Assembly: GCA_022446815.1 (NCBI GenBank) | Contig: JAKVCD010000001.1 | Location: forward strand, 170,997 to 234,996 | Source of the DNA: Planctomycetota bacterium | GTDB lineage: Bacteria; Planctomycetota; UBA1135; GCA-002686595 | Length of the DNA stretch: 64,000 bases | Reading direction: 5' to 3' | Translations under genes and position numbers: made by a program | Shown here: piece by piece, positions 11,228-19,512 of the stretch | Layout of the letters: every line of letters begins with the position of its first letter | Numbering within the stretch: position 1 is the stretch's first letter | The notes under the pieces: model-generated | What the model was told of the DNA's origin: nothing | Databases searched by the model: none | The model's input: the letters and a program-made list of their open reading frames with translations, nothing else

Positions 11228-12373
11228 AGACCAGGCGAAGCGCGCGTATGTGAGCTCCCCTGTCGCGAACCAGTCAAAGGAGCTCGATCGAAAGCTCTTC
11301 CACTCTTCATAGATGCGAGCGTACGTCGCGTCTTTGGAGGCCTCTTCCTCTAAGAGTTCGACTGACGCTGCACGTGACGCGTTGAGGATCTCGTCGGAGA
11401 AGGGCCTCAGCTGGACGCCCGCGGCCAAGAGCGCCTTCAGCGCGGGCGGGTTCTTCGCGTCGTAGCGCTCCTGCATCGTCGCCGCCGCCTGCTGTCCGGC
11501 AGCCCGCAAGATGCCTTGGTATGTCCCAGGGAGCGCGTCCCAAGCCGCTTGGTTCACGAGGAAGGAGAGCGAGGGGCCTGGCTCCCACCACCCCGGGTAG
11601 TAGTAGTTTTTGGCGACCTCGTAGAAGCCGAGCTTCTTGTCGTCATAGGGGCCCACCCACTCCGTCGCGTCGATGGCCCCGCGCTCGAGCGCTTGATAGA
11701 TGTCTCCTCCGGCGAGCACCTGCACGGAGACACCCAGGCGATCCATCACCTTCCCGCCAAGCCCTGGGATGCGCATCTTCAAACCCTTCAGATCCCCTGA
11801 GGTGTTGATCTGGTCGCGAAACCAGCCGCCCATCTGAACGCCCGTGTTCCCTCCGGGGAAGGAGACGATCCCGAAGTCGGAGTAAAGCTCCTGGATCAGC
11901 TCAAGCCCGCCGCCCTCGTTGAGCCAAGCGTTCTGTTGGCGCGGCGTGAAGCCGAAGGGGACACACGTGTCGAACGCGAGCGCAGGGTTCTTACCGATGT
12001 AGTAGTAGCTCCCCGTCTGCCCGATCTCAGCGGAGCCCTTCTGAACTGAGTCCATGACCTGCAGGCCGGGGACAAGCTCCCCAGCCTCGTAGACCCGAAT
12101 GTTGAAGGCGCCATCCGTCATCGCGGACACCTGCTCGCTCAACACTTCGCCTCCGCCGTAGATCGTGTCGAGAGAGCTCGGAAAGCTCGAAGCGAGCCGC
12201 CACTCGACGCGCTTGGTCGTGTGGACCGCAGGGCCAGCACTCTCAGCCCCGCGCCTCGCTGTGAGCGATGCTGCGCCGACAAGGCCAGCAGCAGAGCCCG
12301 CGATCGCCCCGGTCAAGAAGGCCCTGCGGCCTCGGTCTTGTCCGCCCTCTCCCTTGTCGCTGGTCTCAGTCAT
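11225..12373 (-). CDS. dctP: TRAP transporter substrate-binding protein (DctP/TakP type), Tat-exported
   Basis: This is the periplasmic solute receptor of the TRAP system. The 382-residue protein starts with a twin-arginine signal, DRGRRAFLTG, followed by a hydrophobic segment to about residue 40. The mature part has typical DctP features: VEWRLASSFPSSLDTIYGG, LKGLKMRIPGLGGKVMDRLG and GAIDATEWVGPYDD. The last resembles the TakP group, which binds alpha-keto acids, so a keto or carboxylic acid ligand is plausible but not proven. It is the last gene of a leftward run and lies on the strand opposite its permeases dctQM. A TatA/B gene is at 57.6 kb. Confidence 0.9.
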   Translation of the reverse strand: MTETSDKGEGGQDRGRRAFLTGAIAGSAAGLVGAASLTARRGAESAGPAVHTTKRVEWRLASSFPSSLDTIYGGGEVLSEQVSAMTDGAFNIRVYEAGELVPGLQVMDSVQKGSAEIGQTGSYYYIGKNPALAFDTCVPFGFTPRQQNAWLNEGGGLELIQELYSDFGIVSFPGGNTGVQMGGWFRDQINTSGDLKGLKMRIPGLGGKVMDRLGVSVQVLAGGDIYQALERGAIDATEWVGPYDDKKLGFYEVAKNYYYPGWWEPGPSLSFLVNQAAWDALPGTYQGILRAAGQQAAATMQERYDAKNPPALKALLAAGVQLRPFSDEILNASRAASVELLEEEASKDATYARIYEEWKSFRSSSFDWFATGELTYARFAWS

Positions 12374-12406
12374 CGCTCGCCCAGCCTACGGGCAGCGCGC
12401 GCTCGC

Positions 12407-13276
12407 TCAAGTCGCTGCCTTCAGGTGCTGATCTAGGAAGGCGCGCGTGCCCGCCCAGACCTCTTCAAAGTCAGGGTGCGTGTCTTCCATGGGGTGTCTT
12501 ATGCCAAAGGTGTGCCCGCCTCCTTCCAGTCGCAGCGTCTGAGCGCCCTCGCCATAGGCCTCGGAGAGGATCGACAGGGACTCAAACTCCACCGCTTCAT
12601 CAGCTGTTCCGTGCACGAAGAGAGCTGGCGCTGCGATTCGCGACGTCGCAGCGGGGATATCAAAGCGCTCGACGTTGGCCTCATAGTCCAAGAGCCCATC
12701 TAACTTGATCTGAAAGACTTGCCCCGTGCGCGCGTTGGACACCTCGAGCACGCCCGTCTCTCGCCACCGCTCGATCGTCTCATCGTCAAAGCGGCGCGCC
12801 GACGGGATCGCTGCCCACGCGACGACAGCGCGGAGGTCTCCGGCCTCAGCGGCGTGTATCAAGACCTCTCCCCCTCCTCGGGAGTGTCCGAGGATCGCAG
12901 CACGAGTTGCGTCGACGCCAGGGAAGGAGCCTGCCTCGACCGCCGCGCGGACACGCTCGATGTCTTCGATATCCTTAGAGTAGGTGCTCCGCTCGAAGGC
13001 CTCGACCTCGGTGAAGCTCTCGAGGTCTTCGCCGACCCCGCTCGAAGAGGTGTTGAAGAAGACGCCCGCGTAGCCAGCAGCCGCTAAGCGCGCGCCGAGC
13101 TCTGGAAAGAAGCCCCAGTTCATGAAGCCCTTGAAGCCATGAACAACGATCACGTGGGGACAGGGCTTCTCCGCGTTGGCGCCTGCCGGTGTGTCCACCC
13201 TCCCGCGGATCACTCGCGCGGGATCTTCTGGATGAGCGATCGTGAAGCTCTTTGATGTGTAGTCGTGAATCTCCAT
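12407..13276 (-). CDS. alpha/beta hydrolase (dienelactone hydrolase-like)
   Basis: This cytoplasmic serine hydrolase of about 290 residues shows the nucleophile elbow GHSRGGG near residue 120, the acid in HGTADEAVEF and the His in GGGHTFGIRHP. HGFKGFMNWGFFPELGARLA near residue 45 forms the oxyanion region. The ATG at 13276 (MEIHDYTSK) was chosen because longer in-frame extensions overlap the preceding DUF374 gene, and this start leaves a 7-bp gap. No signal peptide is visible. The substrate cannot be read from the sequence; esterase or peptidase-like activity is possible. It lies between the DUF374 acyltransferase gene and dctP in one leftward run. Confidence 0.85.
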   Translation of the reverse strand: MEIHDYTSKSFTIAHPEDPARVIRGRVDTPAGANAEKPCPHVIVVHGFKGFMNWGFFPELGARLAAAGYAGVFFNTSSSGVGEDLESFTEVEAFERSTYSKDIEDIERVRAAVEAGSFPGVDATRAAILGHSRGGGEVLIHAAEAGDLRAVVAWAAIPSARRFDDETIERWRETGVLEVSNARTGQVFQIKLDGLLDYEANVERFDIPAATSRIAAPALFVHGTADEAVEFESLSILSEAYGEGAQTLRLEGGGHTFGIRHPMEDTHPDFEEVWAGTRAFLDQHLKAAT

Positions 13277-13283
13277 CCCAGCC

Positions 13284-13997
13284 TCAGGCGAGGTCCGCCC
13301 CAGCAGGCCAGTCCACCGGACACCCGAGGTGATCAAAGCCCGATCGCTCTGCCGCCAAGGTCCGCTCCCTCACGAGGTCCGTCGCCGCATCTTGTGCTGC
13401 CTCGTCCGCGTCGCGTGGGACCGCGACCGGTTCGCCATAGACGATGCAAACTCGAGCGAAGGGCTTCGGGATAGTGAAGTTGTCCCAGCTGTCTGCGTGC
13501 CAAGCCCGATCGCATGCGAAGCCGAGAGGCACGATCTCTCGCCCGGTCGCGCGGGCCATGAAGGCCAGGCCTGGGTTCATCGAGTGCATTGGGCCCCGCG
13601 GGCCATCTGGCGTGATGAAGAGCACCGCGCCTGCACCCAAGACCCGCAGCATCTCTCGCAGAGCACGTGCGCCGCCCCTGCTAGAAGAGCCGCGGATCAC
13701 GAAGTAGCCGTTCGCCTCTAAAAGCTTCTCAGAGACATCGCCATCGCCAGAGGGCGACACCAGGACGTGCCAGCCGCGATGCGCGTGTATGGGCAGAGCA
13801 ACGATCATCCGCCCGTGCCACATCGAGAGGAAACAGCCCGGCCCAGACTGGACTGAAGTGTCTAAGCGCTCGCCGCCGATGACCTCAACCCTCCAAGTCT
13901 TAGAGAGGATCGAGAGCACCGCGCGCCCCAGCCAGCCGGCGGTCCCCTTCCCAAAGGAGCGGAGCCACCGCTTACGCCTTCTCCCAGACGCGCCCAA
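13284..13997 (-). CDS. DUF374 / lysophospholipid acyltransferase-like protein
   Basis: The 237-residue protein belongs to the DUF374 group related to lipid A acyltransferases and PlsC-type enzymes. The N-terminus is basic (GRRRKRWLR) and followed by a hydrophobic segment, consistent with a membrane-associated enzyme. Family motifs are LSMWHGRM near residue 58, RGSSSRGGARALREML and TPDGPRGP near residue 130, the last being the most diagnostic. DUF374 proteins occur widely in Gram-negative bacteria and may acylate envelope lipids, though the exact reaction is not established. It sits 20 bp after the stop of the 738-residue exported protein. Confidence 0.85.
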   Translation of the reverse strand: MGASGRRRKRWLRSFGKGTAGWLGRAVLSILSKTWRVEVIGGERLDTSVQSGPGCFLSMWHGRMIVALPIHAHRGWHVLVSPSGDGDVSEKLLEANGYFVIRGSSSRGGARALREMLRVLGAGAVLFITPDGPRGPMHSMNPGLAFMARATGREIVPLGFACDRAWHADSWDNFTIPKPFARVCIVYGEPVAVPRDADEAAQDAATDLVRERTLAAERSGFDHLGCPVDWPAGADLA

Positions 13998-14017
13998 GTT
14001 CAGCGATGTCCCCGAGC

Positions 14018-16234
14018 TCAGGGAGCGGGGATGTCGTCTCCCTCGCCGTTGTCGTTGGACCCGTCGGGCCCTGCGCTCCAGAGGCGATAGGCTACGCCGC
14101 CAGGCTCAACCAAGTAGTGGAGCGCCTTGCCCCAGCCATCTGTGGGCAGAGAGTCCGCGTTGAGGAAGCCCTTGGGGTAGGTCGGCGTCGGCGCCAAGAG
14201 CTCTGCGAGGGTCGCCGGGAAGCTCCCCTTGTCGCTCTTGTAGATGACGAGGCCGAGCTTCACTTGTTGCAAGCTCGCGCGCGTGTCCTCTCGTTGTATG
14301 AGGTCTGCGGGGGGCTCTGCCACCGGCTGCTCCGCATCGACGACTGGTGTGGACGGATCGATCGGGTCCTCCGCGTCCAAAGACCTCGGGCCCCTGCCGC
14401 CCCCGCCCAGTCCGCCAGCCTGCATGCTAAAGGCCGCACCTGCCACGAGGCCGGACAATCCAACTCCCGTCTCAAAGCCGACGGGGGAGCGCTTGAGCGT
14501 ATAAGTCCCCGTGTCCCCGGGTCGGCTCCAGACGAAGGTCGGGCTGAAGTACTGGGTGACCGTCGCTGTCTCCGGCAGCTCGTCGACGTCGAAAGGCATC
14601 GCCCCGGAGTCTGCGAGCAGCGGTAGGAAGGCGGTCAAGGTGTCGTAGATCCCACCCAAAAGCTCCGGCCAGTTCAGATGGCCGAAGTAGGAGACGCCCG
14701 GAGGGCACGGCGGACCATTAGCGGCGAGCGGGTGAGCCTCTGTGAGCTCCTCTTCCTTGAGCAGGCGACGGACCTCGCGCTTCACATATGAAGACGAGAT
14801 CCCGAAGACCGCGCGGTCGGGGAGGATCGCGACTGTGAAGGCGGGGTTCATCATCCCCATAGAGCCAAGGCTCCCGAAGGGGCCCCCTGCGTCCATCGCT
14901 GCGCTCTCATCGCCAACCTGCTTCAGGCTAAAGACAGGAACCTTGCGATACGGGCGATCTTCGACCTCCACAAACTCCGCGCCCTGGTTCTTGAGGAACC
15001 CCGCGAAGGTCGTCCAAGTCTCGATGTACTTCGCCGAGTCCTCTAGCTCTACCACTGCGTGGAAGCGCGGGATAGTCGCGCCGCTGATCGGCAACATGTA
15101 GAAGGCGACGCCGCCAGCGAGCGGTGCGAGCAGGTCCTCTAAGCTCGCGCCGACGGTGTACTGCATCTCTGTAGCGATCACGTCCGCTGGTATCTCGATC
15201 ATCGCCGAGATGAGCTCGTGACCGTTCGAAGCGACAGCTGCTGGGTCCATCCTTGTCGCCCAAACACCGATCGCCTCTGGGTTGACGAACTTGAGGAAGT
15301 CATCGGACAGAGGCATGGGCGCAGCCGACTCTTTGGCCCCGAGGTCCATCGTCTCGAAGACGTACTCGCCGTCGACAATGCGACAGCTGCCGTGCTTCTC
15401 TGAGGCGCCAAAGGGGAGCACGCCACTGAAGAGGAGCTCAATGAAGGGCAGGCTCAGGTCTGGCGCGGGGAGGCCGGCATCACGCGCAGAGAGGCCGTAC
15501 CAGGGGTCACCTATTAAGTTGTGGTGATAGACGAGATACGGGATCCCGCCCTCCTCCTTCATCGCGCCGGCCCCGCGTGACCAATTCTCTGCGCCCTCGA
15601 GGCTCGGTCCTCCGCTGAGCCGCGCGACCAGTCCTGGCGCGCCTGTTTTACCTAGACCGACCGCGACGTAGCTCCCCCACTGCGCAGTCCACAGGCTGGT
15701 TTGGCTGTCTCCAGGATCGACCTCGAAGTCCGTCACCTTCAAGGCGCCTGCAGCCGTCTGGTGCACCTCCTCGCCCACGGTGACGAGCTGACTGGTCGCT
15801 GCGGACGCCATCGTCATGAGCCCTGTAGCCCGCTCCTCAGAGGAGAACTCCAAGACCGCCATGAGCTCGTGCTCTGCGAGGATCGCGATAAGCTCGTCTG
15901 GGGCGTCGAAGAGCAGCGTCGGCGCAGCCTCAAACTCATCTAAGCCTGCGACGCTAAGGGAGGCCGCGGCGGCGCTCTCCCATAAGAGGTCTAGAGCGTC
16001 TTGCGGAAGCTCGAGCGCGTCAGCCGCTAAAGAAGGCAGGCTTGAGAGCTCAACTTCCTCCCCAAGCAGCTTCGTCACCGCTGGGTCTCTTACCAACCGC
16101 GGCAGCCCGACGCTCTCGGTCGCTGTGAGCGCTCCTTGCAGGTCCGGAGCAGAGATGTAGAGGTCGGTGTCTTGTGGGTGGAGGGCGGCGTGGTCGCCTG
16201 CGGCGGCGACGACAGCGAGGAGTTGAATGATCAC
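14018..16234 (-). CDS. exported protein of unknown function with C-terminal GspG-like pseudopilin domain
   Basis: This 738-residue protein starts with a short hydrophobic leader (MIIQLLAVVAAAG) and contains a long N-terminal part (about 20-600) rich in alternating beta/alpha segments, which I do not recognise with certainty. It resembles large planctomycete proteins that track per-object scores, such as DUF3352-like ones. Near residues 600-625 there is a hydrophobic, Gly-rich stretch (GLSGLVAGAAFSMQAGGLGG). The last 90 residues, from RASLQQVKLGLVIYKSDKG through PTDGWGKALHYLVEPGG to SAGPDGSNDN, match the globular domain of the type II secretion major pseudopilin GspG, including its Ca-binding-type end. 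No N-methylation helix precedes that domain. The fusion is unusual. Confidence 0.65.
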   Translation of the reverse strand: MIIQLLAVVAAAGDHAALHPQDTDLYISAPDLQGALTATESVGLPRLVRDPAVTKLLGEEVELSSLPSLAADALELPQDALDLLWESAAAASLSVAGLDEFEAAPTLLFDAPDELIAILAEHELMAVLEFSSEERATGLMTMASAATSQLVTVGEEVHQTAAGALKVTDFEVDPGDSQTSLWTAQWGSYVAVGLGKTGAPGLVARLSGGPSLEGAENWSRGAGAMKEEGGIPYLVYHHNLIGDPWYGLSARDAGLPAPDLSLPFIELLFSGVLPFGASEKHGSCRIVDGEYVFETMDLGAKESAAPMPLSDDFLKFVNPEAIGVWATRMDPAAVASNGHELISAMIEIPADVIATEMQYTVGASLEDLLAPLAGGVAFYMLPISGATIPRFHAVVELEDSAKYIETWTTFAGFLKNQGAEFVEVEDRPYRKVPVFSLKQVGDESAAMDAGGPFGSLGSMGMMNPAFTVAILPDRAVFGISSSYVKREVRRLLKEEELTEAHPLAANGPPCPPGVSYFGHLNWPELLGGIYDTLTAFLPLLADSGAMPFDVDELPETATVTQYFSPTFVWSRPGDTGTYTLKRSPVGFETGVGLSGLVAGAAFSMQAGGLGGGGRGPRSLDAEDPIDPSTPVVDAEQPVAEPPADLIQREDTRASLQQVKLGLVIYKSDKGSFPATLAELLAPTPTYPKGFLNADSLPTDGWGKALHYLVEPGGVAYRLWSAGPDGSNDNGEGDDIPAP

Positions 16235-16279
16235 TGGGTTCCTGGGTTGTCTTGTCTCGAGGTGAAGCCGAGCGTCGAC

Positions 16280-17773
16280 CTATAGGCCGGCAAACTTACG
16301 GAGCTCTTGCTCGTGTTTGATGATGCTCTTCTCGATGGACTTGATCGTCGCACTGACACTCTCGCCCTTCTTGAACTTCTGCTTCAACTCAAAGTGCTTC
16401 TCTTTGAGCTCGTCGATCTCGCCGTCGAGGAGGAATGCGATGAGCAGGCCGCGCTCGTTGAGCAGCTTCGCGCTGTCTGGATTGTCGACGCTCACCTCGT
16501 CCGTGAAGATCTTTTTGATCGGGCGCAGACCGCCTTTGTTGATGATGTTTGAAGCAGACCAGGTCCTCCACTTCTCAGCGTCTCCACCTTTGCGAATGCT
16601 GCTATCCAAGAGCCAGCGCTCCGCGTAGCTGCAGATGCCCTCCCTGAACCACGCAGGCAAGCGCTTCTCTTTGTGGTGGTCAGCTAAGAACTTCTGAGGA
16701 TTAAAGCCCGTTGGGTTCTTGAGGACCTTCTCGATCGCCTTGGGGCTAGGGTCGAGCTGCTCAAGGATCCCGATCGCGGCTGCGTGCCTCGCAGAGAAAG
16801 GGCCGAAGGCGCCGTCGCTTACCTCAGGGTTCCAGTAGCCAACGCCCGCGCCCATATGAACGCCCTGCTCGGGATCGATCCAAAGCTCGGCCATGAAGGC
16901 GTGGTGTACCGATGACTTGCCGGTGATCTCAACGGGCGGGCGACCTCTCGTGTCATTGCCCGCGGCATAGGAGCCGTACTGCTTAGCGTCTCTGAGCATC
17001 GCCACGTTGACCGGTGTCGTCGGCGCAGTTCCGAGGACGCGCTTCACCTCCCGCAGGGCGATGTGCATCTCTGTGAGCGCCTTCTCTGCGACCTCGCGGT
17101 CGCAGGTTGAGTGCAGCAAGAAGACCGGGTCAGGAATCGTCCACCAAGAGGAGAGCTTGGCGTGATAAGCGTTCGCCTTCTCCGTCTCGAGCCATTCATC
17201 TCCACACTTCCAAAGACCAGCTTCGATCTTGCCTGCGTTGTCTGGATGCACCCACTGCGTGTCTTGTTTTATCCACCCGGCGAGGATCTTCTCTCGCTCC
17301 TCCTTGTTCACCCACTTGCCGCTCTCGTCCTTCACGAGCCCCTTCTTCAGAAAAGGGAGATCTTCCTCTGGCACCCACTCGTCCTTGTACCTCACGAGGC
17401 CCTTCTCCTTGGCCATGCGCTCTTCTTCCTCTTTCTTGTAGCGCTCGAGCTTGCGCTCGCTGGTGAACCACTGGCCGTCATAGAAGACGTGACCTAGGTA
17501 CTCGTGGGCCTCCTTATGGCTCTCGTCGTACTTAACTACCGCCCTCGCGCATGACTTGGCCTCCTTTTCCATGCCGTACGCCTCACACCAAAGGTGAAGC
17601 TCCCAGAGCTTGACAGGATCTTTGCCAGCCTCTTCTCGGCGCTCCTTGTAGATCACCTCCGGGTCATCGTCTTGTGCAAAGACCCCTGCGACGGTCCCCG
17701 CGCTGGTCCCAGCGAAGCTCGGGAAGGAAAAGGCAATCAGCAGAGTGACTGTTGTGGCGATGAATTGGGTCAT
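16280..17773 (-). CDS. exported W-repeat protein with degenerate zincin-like region
   Basis: The protein has about 497 residues from the ATG at 17773, chosen because it gives a clean signal peptide (TQFIATTVTLLIAFSFPSFAG). Residues 85-205 contain five imperfect repeats of about 20 residues, each with a Gly-Leu/Trp start and a central Trp: WFTSE, EWVPEE, KWVNKE, QWVHPD and EWLETE. The C-terminal half ends in a pattern recalling MA-clan metallopeptidases, with LPAWFREGICSYAERW. Where HExxH is expected there is only RHAAAIGILEQ, so it may be a non-catalytic relative. The tail is a Lys/Glu-rich coiled coil. Function unknown. It lies 45 bp upstream of the pseudopilin-fusion gene, probably in the same unit. 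Confidence 0.75.
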   Translation of the reverse strand: MTQFIATTVTLLIAFSFPSFAGTSAGTVAGVFAQDDDPEVIYKERREEAGKDPVKLWELHLWCEAYGMEKEAKSCARAVVKYDESHKEAHEYLGHVFYDGQWFTSERKLERYKKEEEERMAKEKGLVRYKDEWVPEEDLPFLKKGLVKDESGKWVNKEEREKILAGWIKQDTQWVHPDNAGKIEAGLWKCGDEWLETEKANAYHAKLSSWWTIPDPVFLLHSTCDREVAEKALTEMHIALREVKRVLGTAPTTPVNVAMLRDAKQYGSYAAGNDTRGRPPVEITGKSSVHHAFMAELWIDPEQGVHMGAGVGYWNPEVSDGAFGPFSARHAAAIGILEQLDPSPKAIEKVLKNPTGFNPQKFLADHHKEKRLPAWFREGICSYAERWLLDSSIRKGGDAEKWRTWSASNIINKGGLRPIKKIFTDEVSVDNPDSAKLLNERGLLIAFLLDGEIDELKEKHFELKQKFKKGESVSATIKSIEKSIIKHEQELRKFAGL

Positions 17774-18107
17774 GGCAGCGATTTTGCGATGTGATTCAAA
17801 GGGGTTGCGCTCTCGGCCAGGAGCACAGTGAGCATGGTATCCCCAGAACGCCCTCACATGGGCGTCTCGCTCCGTAACACACCTTGTCGTACCTCTCGCA
17901 GATCCATAAAATTCCCGGCCCTCAAGAGCATCAACTGCTGAGGCTCTGCCTGCCGATAACCCATATAGAGCGCCCGCCTAGCAGAGGGCCCACAGTCAAA
18001 CAGCAAAACACCCATCCTAGCTACCGTCGCCGCAGATAAAGCGATCCAAGACCACAGCCGGCCACTGAGGCCAAACGTGAAGTTAGGCTGAACATAACAG
18101 GAATATA
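17774..18107. other. intergenic region between divergent exported-protein and cyclophilin genes
   Basis: This 334-bp spacer separates two divergently read genes and must hold both promoters. It is less GC-rich than the flanks, especially over 18000-18107. An AGGA sequence eight bases before the cyclophilin ATG is a plausible ribosome binding site. I see no RNA gene, repeat or clear promoter. Confidence 0.5.
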
Positions 18108-19130
18108 ATGGTAGATCACAAGCAAGCTACAGAGGTCACTATCGCATCTACGGCGGACGAATCAGGATTCTCCGCTTGGGTGATGAAATGGTGGAAGGTT
18201 GGCGTTGCGGGCTTGCTCGTGGGCTCTGCAACCCTGATCGCCTCCTACTACCAAGAAAACACGGAGCGGGCTGAGGGCTACGCAACCTGGGAAGTCTTGG
18301 GGGCCGCGATCCCTGTCGCCAACCCCATGGGCTTCATGGCAGCAGACCCGGAGGAGCTGGCAGCGGTGGCCGAAACCGAAGCCGAAGCCCTAGCTGGCCC
18401 TTGGGCTCGCTACCTAGAGGCGCACGCTCGAGACATCGGGGGAGACAAAGAGGCTGCGGCCAAAGCGGTAGGCCAGCTACAAGACGATCACCCTAGCCAC
18501 ATATTGAACGACCTGCGCTTCAACTTTGCTGGCAACCCAACACCCCAGACAATCGCGGAGCGAATGGCTGGATCCATGCAAAGCGAATCAGCGTGGGAGG
18601 CGGCACACCCTGCCCTCTTCACTAACCCCGACCCCGCCTCGGATGGGCCGAAGGTCAAGATGGTCACCACAGAAGGGCCCATCACGATCGCCCTCTACCC
18701 CGAGGCAGCTCCAAAACACGTCGAAAATTTTGTAAAGCTCTGCAGTGAAGGCTTTTACGACAACACCAAGTTCCACCGAGTGATCTCCGGCTTTATGATC
18801 CAGGGTGGTGACCCGAACAGCAAAGATGCGGATGCAACCATCTGGGGCCAGGGTGGACCAGGCTACAAGATCGACGCTGAAGAGAATGACTTGAAGCACT
18901 TCAGCGGCTACCTTTCCGCGGCAAAGACCGCTGGAGACACACAGAGCTCTGGTAGCCAATTTTTCATCACGACGGGTGCTCCCCACCACCTCGATGGCGT
19001 ACACGTCATCTATGGCAAGGTCATAGAAGGGATGGACGCCGTTGGCATCATCGAAGCGGGTGTGATTGCGACTGGCACCAGCGATCGCCCGGAGACCCCG
19101 GCCACCGTCCTATCAACTGAGATTCTCTGA
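18108..19130 (+). CDS. membrane-anchored cyclophilin-type peptidyl-prolyl isomerase
   Basis: This enzyme catalyses cis-trans isomerisation of X-Pro bonds. The 340-residue protein has a short cytoplasmic N-terminus, one membrane helix at about residues 27-47 (WWKVGVAGLLVGSATLIASY) and an extracytoplasmic helical spacer (50-175). A cyclophilin domain follows (about 180-340). The domain has KFHRVISGFMIQGGDP, which includes the catalytic Arg, and SSGSQFFITTGAPHHLDG. The topology places the isomerase outside the cytoplasm. The gene is followed by a parS-like palindrome and a strong intrinsic terminator. Base composition is more AT-rich than in most other genes of the window. Confidence 0.92.
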   Translation: MVDHKQATEVTIASTADESGFSAWVMKWWKVGVAGLLVGSATLIASYYQENTERAEGYATWEVLGAAIPVANPMGFMAADPEELAAVAETEAEALAGPWARYLEAHARDIGGDKEAAAKAVGQLQDDHPSHILNDLRFNFAGNPTPQTIAERMAGSMQSESAWEAAHPALFTNPDPASDGPKVKMVTTEGPITIALYPEAAPKHVENFVKLCSEGFYDNTKFHRVISGFMIQGGDPNSKDADATIWGQGGPGYKIDAEENDLKHFSGYLSAAKTAGDTQSSGSQFFITTGAPHHLDGVHVIYGKVIEGMDAVGIIEAGVIATGTSDRPETPATVLSTEIL

Positions 19131-19143
19131 AGTCTCCCAGTCT

Positions 19144-19161
19144 GGGTTCCACGTGGAACCC
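19144..19161. other. parS: parS-like centromere site 1
   Basis: An 18-bp perfect palindrome with the core GTTCCACGTGGAAC. This core matches the known chromosomal parS consensus (GTTYCACGTGRAAC), and the CC/GG form is that of Pseudomonas parS. It lies between the cyclophilin stop and its terminator, 352 bp beyond the end of parB. Confidence 0.82.
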
Positions 19162-19225
19162 TGGCTAAGGCCCATAGGCCTTGCACTCTGTTAAGGGCCT
19201 CAGACCCCCTTGGCCGGCGCAAAAC

Positions 19226-19266
19226 AGCCCCGCAGCCCCACTCGTTGGGCTGGCGGGGCTTTTTTT
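19226..19266 (+). terminator. rho-independent terminator after the cyclophilin gene
   Basis: AGCCCCGCAGCCC (19226-19238) pairs with GGGCT-G-GCGGGGCT (19247-19260) around a CACTCGTT loop, giving a 13-bp stem with one bulged G. It is followed directly by a run of seven T residues. The T-run is on the plus strand, so it ends transcription coming from the cyclophilin gene. Confidence 0.92.
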
Positions 19267-19468
19267 ACAGCTGAGGGCTGGCGCCCGTCGGAACCAAGGT
19301 TGAGATGAGCGACATCCCCTAGTGCCTAGTTCAACTCATCGTACGGCGGTCTGAGCTCGTGAGGGCAGGCTAGGCAAGCTAAGGCTGGGGAGCCCTAATC
19401 AGAATCGAGACAACGGCTTGCCGTCGAGTACGACAGCGAAGCCCAGTCGCTCTGCCTGAATACAAAAC

Positions 19469-19490
19469 GAGGGTTCCACGTGGAACCCTC
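19469..19490. other. parS: parS-like centromere site 2
   Basis: A 22-bp perfect palindrome built on the same core as site 1, GTTCCACGTGGAAC, extended by GAGG/CCTC arms. It lies 22 bp beyond the end of parB. Two near-identical palindromes this close to parB make a chance occurrence very unlikely. Confidence 0.87.
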
Positions 19491-19512
19491 GCCTAGAACA
19501 AAGCTAGAAGCT

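Larger units (their letters stand above)
19131..19512. other. intergenic region holding two parS-like sites and a terminator
   Basis: This 382-bp stretch lies between the tail-to-tail cyclophilin and parB genes. It contains two copies of the palindrome core GTTCCACGTGGAAC, 325 bp apart, and a rho-independent terminator between them. No gene is evident. Its position beside parB suggests it is the nucleation site of the segregation complex. Confidence 0.6.
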
